NCBI GenBank assembly: GCA_023414985.1
Contig: JAEZLY010000215.1
Span: 1-5,776, forward strand
From: Bacillota bacterium
Lineage (GTDB): Bacteria; Bacillota; Clostridia; Lachnospirales; Lachnospiraceae
Direction of reading: 5' to 3'
DNA length: 5,776 nt
The position numbers and the translations under genes are program-made. The notes under the pieces were generated by a model. The model was not told the DNA's origin. It made no database searches and was given only the letters and a program-made list of their open reading frames with translations. Below are positions 1 to 4,769 of the stretch, piece after piece (within the stretch, counting starts at the first letter, position 1; every line of letters begins with the position of its first letter).

Positions 1-1672
1 CACGGATACTGTCCTCCTGTGTCATCAGCATGACCAGACGATCCAGTCCGTAAGCAAGTCCGGCATGCGGAGGAACTCCGTATTTGAACGCATTCAACAG
101 GAAGCCGAAACGATCATAGGCCTGCTCCTTGGTAAAGCCAAGCACTCCAAACATCTTTTCCTGAACATCGCTTTGGAAGATTCTCACAGATCCACCGCCG
201 ATTTCTGTGCCGTTCAATGTGATATCATAAGCTTTCGCCCTTACCTTGCCGGGGTCTGTATCCAGAAGAGGAAGGTCCTCGTCCATCGGCATGGTAAAAG
301 GATGATGCTTTGCCACATATCTGTCTTCTTCCTTGGAGTATTCCAAAAGCGGGAATTCAGTCACCCAAAGGAACTTATATTCATCCTTACGGATCAGTCC
401 GAGGCCCTTGGCAATCTCAAGTCTTAAGGCACCGAGAACCGAGAATACGATATCCTCTTCATCTGCCGCAAAGAGCAGTAGATCACCGGGTTTACCGTTC
501 ATTGCCGCCACAAGGGATTTCAGCTGATCTTCCGTTAGGAATTTAGCAAAGGAGGATTTATAAGAGCCGTCCGCTTCCACTGCAAGATAAGCCAGACCCT
601 TGGCGCCATAGCCTTTCGCAAATTCTACCAAAGCGTCAATCTTCTTTCTGGGCATATCAGCCTGTCCTTCCGCATTGATACCGCGTACGGAACCGCCTTT
701 TTCCAGAGCTCCTGTAAATACGGAGAAGCCGCAATCCTTCACAACCTCTGAAACATTCTTCAGTTCCAGACCGAAACGGATATCCGGCTTATCGGAACCG
801 AACCGTTCCATTGCTTCCGCATAAGTCATTCTCTGAATCGGCAGGGGCACCTCAATACCGATGCTTTCCTTAAACATCTTCTGAAGAAGGCGTTCATTGA
901 CACTGATGACATCATCCACATCTACAAAGGATAATTCCATATCAATCTGAGTAAATTCCGGCTGCCTGTCGGCGCGAAGATCCTCATCGCGGAAACATTT
1001 TGCGATCTGGAAATAACGGTCATAGCCGGCTACCATCAATAACTGCTTGAACAGCTGCGGAGACTGGGGCAGTGCATAGAAATTCCCGGGATGCACACGG
1101 CTCGGAACCAGATAATCCCTTGCCCCCTCCGGTGTACTCTTGCACAGGATCGGAGTCTCAACTTCGATAAAGCCTTCCTCTGCCAGGAACTGACGGGTTA
1201 CAATTGCAACCTTACTACGCAGGATCAGGTTCTTCTGAATATCCGGGCGACGAAGGTCAAGATAGCGGTATTTTAGTCTAAGCTCCTCCTTGGTCTTGCT
1301 GTCCTCTTCAATCTGGAACGGAGGGGTCTCTGCCTCAGACAGGATACGAAGCTCCTTGGCACGGATTTCAATCGCTCCGGTAGCAAGGTTCTCATTCACT
1401 GCACCTGAACGTGCCTCTACCTTACCCACCACAGCGATTACGAATTCGCTTCTTAGCTTCTCCGCTTTTGCGAAATTCTCCTGACCGCAGTCGCTTTCCT
1501 CAAAGATTACCTGTAAAAGACCCGAACGGTCCCTCATATCAACAAAGATAATTCCGCCTTTATTTCTGCTCTTCTGAACCCAACCCATGATGGTTACGGT
1601 TTCGCCGATGTTTATATTTGATAGTTCCGTACATCTGTGGCTTCTGTGTAAGCCCTTCATTGCTTCCGCCAT
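1..1672 (-). CDS. aspS: Aspartyl-tRNA synthetase (AspRS), C-terminal end cut off by the window
   Basis: Class II aminoacyl-tRNA synthetase that charges tRNA with aspartate in the cytoplasm. The reading frame stays open from the ATG at 1672 to base 1, giving 557 complete codons. Bacterial AspRS is usually about 590-600 residues, so roughly 40 residues are missing. Visible in order: an N-terminal OB-fold anticodon-binding domain (GWVQKSRNKGG at 30-40, then FVDMRDRSG), LKYRYLDLRRP at the catalytic-domain entry, STPEGARDYLVPSR, YALPQSPQLFKQ, motif 2 FRDEDLRADRQPEFTQID (R228), the bacterial GAD-type insertion, HHPFTMP, GGGSVRIF, and motif 3 GLAYGLDRL (R545) near the left edge. The start is set by AAAGGAG at 1681-1687, 8 nt upstream; an ATG five codons in (1660) is less well placed. 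The Dabb gene ends 49 nt upstream and no terminator lies between them. I saw no frameshift or stop. Identity is essentially certain. Whether it is strictly tRNA-Asp specific is not (see findings). Confidence 0.97.
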   Translation of the reverse strand, partial: MAEAMKGLHRSHRCTELSNINIGETVTIMGWVQKSRNKGGIIFVDMRDRSGLLQVIFEESDCGQENFAKAEKLRSEFVIAVVGKVEARSGAVNENLATGAIEIRAKELRILSEAETPPFQIEEDSKTKEELRLKYRYLDLRRPDIQKNLILRSKVAIVTRQFLAEEGFIEVETPILCKSTPEGARDYLVPSRVHPGNFYALPQSPQLFKQLLMVAGYDRYFQIAKCFRDEDLRADRQPEFTQIDMELSFVDVDDVISVNERLLQKMFKESIGIEVPLPIQRMTYAEAMERFGSDKPDIRFGLELKNVSEVVKDCGFSVFTGALEKGGSVRGINAEGQADMPRKKIDALVEFAKGYGAKGLAYLAVEADGSYKSSFAKFLTEDQLKSLVAAMNGKPGDLLLFAADEEDIVFSVLGALRLEIAKGLGLIRKDEYKFLWVTEFPLLEYSKEEDRYVAKHHPFTMPMDEDLPLLDTDPGKVRAKAYDITLNGTEIGGGSVRIFQSDVQEKMFGVLGFTKEQAYDRFGFLLNAFKYGVPPHAGLAYGLDRLVMLMTQEDSIR

Positions 1673-1680
1673 GTTCTTCT

Positions 1681-1687
1681 CTCCTTT
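1681..1687 (-). promoter_or_regulatory. Shine-Dalgarno site of aspS
   Basis: The minus strand reads AAAGGAG here, a near-perfect match to the anti-Shine-Dalgarno sequence, 8 nt before the ATG at 1672. It favours that start over the in-frame ATG at 1660. Confidence 0.8.
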
Positions 1688-1709
1688 TATCCGATTTCAT
1701 AATGCATTT

Positions 1710-1738
1710 ATTTTATAATGCCTACATAACAAAGTCAA
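1710..1738 (-). promoter_or_regulatory. Probable sigma-A-type promoter for aspS inside the end of the Dabb gene
   Basis: On the minus strand a -35 box TTGACT (1738-1733) is separated by exactly 17 nt from a -10 box TAAAAT (1715-1710). Each box differs from consensus at one position. The predicted start is near 1703, giving a leader of about 30 nt that includes the AAAGGAG ribosome site. The -35 box lies in the Leu-Asp codons of the last residues (LDFVM) of the Dabb gene, so the two genes share sequence here. The leader is too short for a T-box. The call rests on motif and spacing only. Confidence 0.6.
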
Positions 1739-2024
1739 GGCATTTGCGGTTGCTGATACAAGGGCGTACGTAGTTGTTCGCTACCCTGACATGCTCAGGA
1801 TGCACCATATAAGCCTTGAGAGCTGCCTCATCCACAAACACGCTGTCCAACAGCAGATCAGCCTCAGCACTGTCAAGAGGTGCTGTAAGCAGCTGAATGG
1901 ATACCAGTCCGTCAATCACTCCCTGTAATCCTTCCAGCTCCTCTTTCATTTTAGCTGCATTGTTACGATTTTCTTCCTCTGTAAAGCCTTCCCCATAATG
2001 ATAGGATACGATATGTCGAACCAT
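1722..2024 (-). CDS. Dabb-family (stress-responsive A/B barrel) small protein
   Basis: A 100-residue protein that fits the Dabb domain over its full length. It starts MVRHIV with the conserved His4, has a helix around 15-38 followed by GLQGVIDGL (32-40), a DLLLDSVFVDEAALKAY strand-helix block (56-72), and the family signature Y72-x2-H75-P-x-H78-x2-V81 (AYMVHPEHVRV), ending RPCISNRKCLDFVM. Dabb proteins are small cytoplasmic alpha/beta barrels, usually dimers. Some members are stress-induced and a few are enzymes in plants and fungi, but most bacterial members have no assigned role, so none is claimed. The frame stays open upstream to an ATG at 2108, but the start at 2024 matches the domain boundary and has GAAGGTG 6 nt upstream. 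The extra 28 residues would be unlike the family and would span a leader hairpin. The stop is 49 nt before aspS, whose -35 box overlaps its last codons. No signal peptide or membrane segment is seen. Confidence 0.88.
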   Translation of the reverse strand: MVRHIVSYHYGEGFTEEENRNNAAKMKEELEGLQGVIDGLVSIQLLTAPLDSAEADLLLDSVFVDEAALKAYMVHPEHVRVANNYVRPCISNRKCLDFVM

Positions 2025-2030
2025 TCTTAT

Positions 2031-2037
2031 CACCTTC
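2031..2037 (-). promoter_or_regulatory. Shine-Dalgarno site deciding the start of the Dabb gene
   Basis: The minus strand reads GAAGGTG at 2037-2031, 6 nt before the ATG at 2024. It decides for the 100-residue start over the longer open frame from 2108. Its upstream edge touches the 3' base of the leader hairpin at 2038-2068. Confidence 0.75.
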
Positions 2038-2068
2038 GTAACCCATAGACAATTGTCTGCCGGGTCAC
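2038..2068 (-). promoter_or_regulatory. Imperfect palindrome / leader hairpin just upstream of the Dabb ribosome site
   Basis: In the minus-strand transcript GUGACCC (2068-2062) pairs with GGGUUAC (2044-2038) over 7 bp including one G-U pair. Inside it AGAC and GUCU form a 4-bp upper stem with an AAUU loop, with a small internal loop (GGC against AU) between the stems. The core AGACAATTGTCT is a perfect 12-bp DNA palindrome (2047-2058). The structure lies inside the predicted leader and ends one base before the Shine-Dalgarno site. It could be a translation-control hairpin, a protein operator, or chance. The wobble pair keeps pairing intact on the transcribed strand but gives an A-C mismatch on the other, which slightly favours RNA. 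Confidence 0.45.
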
Positions 2069-2113
2069 TGTCCTTTCTATTTGAATTCTGTTTCCTTATT
2101 TTCTGCAAACTTT

Positions 2114-2142
2114 ATTTTAACATTTCCGGTGAAAGAGAGCAA
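2114..2142 (-). promoter_or_regulatory. Probable extended -10 promoter for the Dabb gene
   Basis: On the minus strand a -35-like TTGCTC (2142-2137) is followed after 17 nt by the -10 box TAAAAT (2119-2114). The box is preceded by TG one base upstream (TGTTAAAAT, 2122-2114), an extended -10 form. The predicted start is near 2107, giving a leader of about 83 nt to the ATG at 2024. The site lies downstream of the acetylesterase terminator, as expected for a separate transcription unit. No experimental support. Confidence 0.5.
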
Positions 2143-2184
2143 GGACAACCTTGGGTAATCTACAGTATCTCCAAAAACATTAGA

Positions 2185-2222
2185 TAAAAAATGCAGCGAA
2201 GCCTTCCGAAGCCTTCGCTGCA
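2185..2222 (-). terminator. Intrinsic terminator of the acetylesterase gene
   Basis: Minus-strand hairpin whose outer stem TGCAGCGAAG pairs with CTTCGCTGCA (10 bp, 2222-2213 with 2201-2192), followed directly by six T residues (2191-2186). It begins 20 nt after the acetylesterase stop codon. On the plus strand the hairpin is not followed by a clean T-run, so it is directional. The centre consists of a perfect tandem 10-bp repeat, CGAAGCCTTC twice (2197-2216 on the plus strand). Confidence 0.85.
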
Positions 2223-2242
2223 AAGTAATTTTATTATCTTAT

Positions 2243-4147
2243 CTACTTTATCATAAACGGTGATGCCGGGAGCCCTTCTTTATTATAGAGGTTCGCTCCC
2301 TCCGGGTTATCCGCCCAAGCATATCGCACGCTGACCGGATTCCTGATCTTATGATTATGTACGTGTTCCGCCTGATAGACTAATATCGTATCTTGATCTA
2401 TCTCCGCTCTTGCCTCATAGTAGACACCATCCGTACCGCTGATCATAAAGGTTCTTAATTCACCATTCCTGGCCACCAGGCCACCCCCGATATGGGTAAA
2501 ATAAAGCCGCAGCCTGTCACCTTCTCGGACTACACGATCCACCATAGGCCCGCAGGGTTCGATATCCTCGTTGAAGATATCTCTGCGAATCCATCTTGCC
2601 AGCCTGAGTGCCACCTTTTTCTTATCCTTCGGATGAAGATCATTATATTCGCCGATATCACAGGTCACTGTCATTCCCGTCGACGGAAGCTCCATTGCCA
2701 GACGCTGTTCATCCCGGAGCCTTGCCCAGCTGCTAACCTTAGATTCACGCTTCCAGGGACAGAAATTTGCCACCTGTACGTAGTAAAACGGAAAATTGCC
2801 CAAATTCCAGGTTCTGCGCCAATCCTTAATCACCGTTTCAAATAATTCTTTATAATCATACGGATAGGGATCATTGGATTCTCCCTGATACCAGAGCGCA
2901 CCGCGAATCGTCAGCTTACGGAGCGGATAGATCATGGCATTATACAGGCCTGTTGGTTTATTATGAAAAAATACCTGCGGCTCAGGTGCAAAGGTCTTTG
3001 CCCCGATCTGATATCTCCAGGTTCCGGACAGAGGCAGCTTTTCTTTCCCTATGACGATGTAATAAGGCATATCGGTAATAAATGCTCCCATGTTCTGATT
3101 GACTACCACCCGAACAGCCAAGACGTTTCTGCCCGCCTTCAGCAGTCCTTCCGGAATCCGATATCTTCTTGGCGGATACTGATAGCCGGTACTTCCAACC
3201 TCGACTCCGTTCAAATAAGTGGTATCTGCATCAATGATCGTCCCAAGCATCAGCTTGGCATCCTTACCGACCAGCTCCTCCGGAAGGATGAATTCCCTAC
3301 GAAACCATACAGAGCCCTTTAAGCTTTCGAGTTCTGTTCCCTGAAAATTGAGCGGAACTTCAATCCAGTTCCAGGCTGTATCATCACATTCCGGCAGGTA
3401 CCATAGGGTCTTCTTATCCAATAGTCCCTTATCCTTCATATCCAGTTCCATATTCCAGTTGCTCATATTCATCTGATCCCTTGCAATGCTTCCCTTCACG
3501 TAGGCATCATCCTTGCATAAGGACAAGAGCTCCTGAAATCTTCCGAACCTCATCAGAGAGGCTTCACTCATCCAGGCTTCCGCCGGAGTTCCTCCCCAGG
3601 CAGTATGAACCAGCCCGATCGGAATATGATATTTATGATATAGCTCCTTTGCTAAGAAATATCCTATTGCGCTAAACTCACCCGCGGTCTCCGGGCACAG
3701 TTCCACCCAGGTTCCGCCATCCAGCTCGTCTTTAGGTTGGTGAAAGTCAAATACCTGTGGAACAGAAAACTTGCGTATCTTTTGATAATCAGAATCCTGT
3801 TTAACCTCATCCTCGTATAAGTCGAAGGTTCGATAAGCAGGAAGCTCCATATTAGATTGACCCCCGAGGACCCATACATCCCCGACCAGAATATTATGAA
3901 TGTTTCTGCTATGTCCTGCGCACTTAATTTCCATTCGGTAAGGACCGCCGGCATGCTGTTTGTCGAGCTCCAGTTCCCAACTGCCGTCTTCCTTTACCTG
4001 CGTCTCGTAACTCTTTCCGACAAAATCTACGGTCAGCATTTGATTTGCTGCTGCCCAACCCCATATTTTACTTTTGTAATCCCGCTGCAGAACCATACCG
4101 TCACTGACAAGGTACGGAAGCCTAATATCCATCTGCTGCTCTGCCAT
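2243..4147 (-). CDS. Sialate O-acetylesterase-like carbohydrate esterase (SGNH superfamily, CE20-like layout), cytoplasmic
   Basis: A 634-residue enzyme of the sialate O-acetylesterase family, which removes acetyl groups from sugars such as sialic acid or plant xylan/xyloglucan. Visible blocks: an N-terminal beta-sandwich-like stretch (LVSDGMVLQRD, 13-23), LVGDVWVLGGQSNM (87-100) with the expected nucleophile Ser98, IGLVHTAWGGTPAEAWMS (177-194), ALWYQGESND (417-426), and CDIGEYNDLHPKDKK (496-510) with the expected catalytic His505. Between 250 and 380 lies an inserted domain resembling the sugar-binding jelly roll of family 2 glycosidases (WFRREF, DADTTYLNGVEVG, GRNVLAVRV). That layout matches CE20 xyloglucan acetylesterases. 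The catalytic Asp is not clear by eye. No signal peptide or membrane segment is seen, so it probably acts on imported oligosaccharides. Start chosen at 4147: AAGGAAG lies 6 nt upstream and the protein then begins MAEQQMDIRLPY; the frame is open to 4201 but without a good ribosome site. It stands alone between two terminators with no sugar genes beside it. The substrate is unknown. Confidence 0.9.
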   Translation of the reverse strand: MAEQQMDIRLPYLVSDGMVLQRDYKSKIWGWAAANQMLTVDFVGKSYETQVKEDGSWELELDKQHAGGPYRMEIKCAGHSRNIHNILVGDVWVLGGQSNMELPAYRTFDLYEDEVKQDSDYQKIRKFSVPQVFDFHQPKDELDGGTWVELCPETAGEFSAIGYFLAKELYHKYHIPIGLVHTAWGGTPAEAWMSEASLMRFGRFQELLSLCKDDAYVKGSIARDQMNMSNWNMELDMKDKGLLDKKTLWYLPECDDTAWNWIEVPLNFQGTELESLKGSVWFRREFILPEELVGKDAKLMLGTIIDADTTYLNGVEVGSTGYQYPPRRYRIPEGLLKAGRNVLAVRVVVNQNMGAFITDMPYYIVIGKEKLPLSGTWRYQIGAKTFAPEPQVFFHNKPTGLYNAMIYPLRKLTIRGALWYQGESNDPYPYDYKELFETVIKDWRRTWNLGNFPFYYVQVANFCPWKRESKVSSWARLRDEQRLAMELPSTGMTVTCDIGEYNDLHPKDKKKVALRLARWIRRDIFNEDIEPCGPMVDRVVREGDRLRLYFTHIGGGLVARNGELRTFMISGTDGVYYEARAEIDQDTILVYQAEHVHNHKIRNPVSVRYAWADNPEGANLYNKEGLPASPFMIK

Positions 4148-4153
4148 TATATA

Positions 4154-4160
4154 CTTCCTT
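4154..4160 (-). promoter_or_regulatory. Shine-Dalgarno site deciding the acetylesterase start
   Basis: The minus strand reads AAGGAAG, 6 nt before the ATG at 4147. The in-frame ATG at 4201 has only a weak GAAAGAG-like stretch nearby. No convincing promoter was found in the 142 nt between this gene and the upstream terminator: a TATCAT (-10-like) box is present but has no acceptable -35 partner. Confidence 0.7.
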
Positions 4161-4289
4161 CTTCCTAAACATTTAAGGTACGCCTGGGTTTTCACAGGCA
4201 TGCTCTTTCAAAATAATGATACCTTAGGTGGTTATTCTTTACTACTCATTCATTGCTGAAAATCCCGGAAAAACTATACATAATTGCGC

Positions 4290-4335
4290 AAAAAATGCTG
4301 ATCCCTTCCGTCTGTTATTACGAAAGAGATCAGCA
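4290..4335 (-). terminator. Strong intrinsic terminator closing the kinase-receiver operon
   Basis: On the minus strand TGCTGATCTCTTTCG (4335-4321) pairs with CGGAAGGGATCAGCA (4310-4296) over 15 bp including two G-U pairs, with a 10-nt loop. Six T residues follow (4295-4290). It starts 6 nt after the receiver stop codon. The G-U pairs hold only in the minus-strand transcript, and the T-run is on that strand, so direction is clear. Confidence 0.9.
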
Positions 4336-4341
4336 CTGCAA

Positions 4342-4734
4342 TTAAGTCAATTTTAACTGTTTCAGGATTTCCTTCAGCTTTTCCGTATCAATCGGCTTGG
4401 GGGCATAAGCATCGCAGCCGATATCGAATGCATTCTGAACAATGCCGGTCTCCGCCAATGCGGTTGTCATAATTACCTTGGCTCGTTTTTCCGGAAGCAG
4501 TCCTTTTTGTGCTTCCAGCTCCTTGATATGCTTTAATACTCGGACACCATCCACCTTCGGCATCATGATATCCAGACAAATCAAATCGTAAGGATTATTC
4601 TCCTTGAGTGAAATCAGAACGGCATCCAGAGCCTCCAGTCCGTCTACCACAAGGTCACATTCCCCGTATTGAGAAAGAAACTTGTACAAAAACTTCCTGC
4701 TCGTTAAGTCATCTTCTGCGATTAATATCCTCAT
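4342..4734 (-). CDS. Stand-alone response-regulator receiver (CheY-like, no output domain)
   Basis: A 130-residue protein consisting of one receiver domain and nothing else. It has the acidic metal-binding cluster (E7, D8, D9 in MRILIAEDD), the phospho-accepting Asp55 in DLICLDIMMPKVDG, the conserved Thr at 90/91 in VIMTTA, Tyr110, and Lys113 in the KPI motif, so all switch residues are present and it should be phosphorylatable. With no DNA-binding or enzyme domain, it must act through a partner protein, or as a phosphate carrier or sink. It is 35 nt downstream of a hybrid kinase on the same strand, has GAGG at 4744-4741 six nt before its ATG, and is followed by a strong terminator, so the two genes almost certainly form one operon end. 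The likely partner is the neighbouring kinase. The output is unknown; the name CheY is avoided because nothing points to chemotaxis. Confidence 0.93.
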   Translation of the reverse strand: MRILIAEDDLTSRKFLYKFLSQYGECDLVVDGLEALDAVLISLKENNPYDLICLDIMMPKVDGVRVLKHIKELEAQKGLLPEKRAKVIMTTALAETGIVQNAFDIGCDAYAPKPIDTEKLKEILKQLKLT

Positions 4735-4769
4735 ATTTAACCTCGTTCCTGTTTCATTCCTATTTCACT

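Noticed and set aside
65..427. Plus-strand open frame of 120 codons
   Set aside because: It lies entirely antisense to aspS, whose protein matches its family throughout. The translation has no recognisable domain. The smaller plus-strand frames within 310-1484 are the same kind of shadow.
1673..1721. Possible T-box riboswitch ahead of aspS
   Set aside because: The gap is only 49 nt, with no specifier stem or T-box sequence.
2025..2108. Longer start (ATG at 2108) for the Dabb protein
   Set aside because: It would add 28 polar residues outside the domain, translate through the leader hairpin, begin at about the predicted transcription start, and lack the good ribosome site found at 2031-2037.
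2492..4168. Several plus-strand frames of 64-119 codons and a minus-strand frame at 3664-3954
   Set aside because: All overlap the acetylesterase, which has clear family motifs in its own frame. None has a domain or a credible ribosome site.
4182..4199. Short inverted repeat GCCTG/CAGGC upstream of the acetylesterase
   Set aside because: Only 5 bp with an 8-nt loop and no T-run or conserved context, so easily chance.
4148..4201. Longer start (ATG at 4201) for the acetylesterase
   Set aside because: Its upstream sequence is a poor ribosome site, and AAGGAAG sits correctly before the ATG at 4147. The extra 18 residues do not form a signal peptide.
4284..4291. TTGCGCAA palindrome just after the operon terminator
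   Set aside because: An 8-bp palindrome overlapping the terminator T-run, with no second site or promoter beside it.
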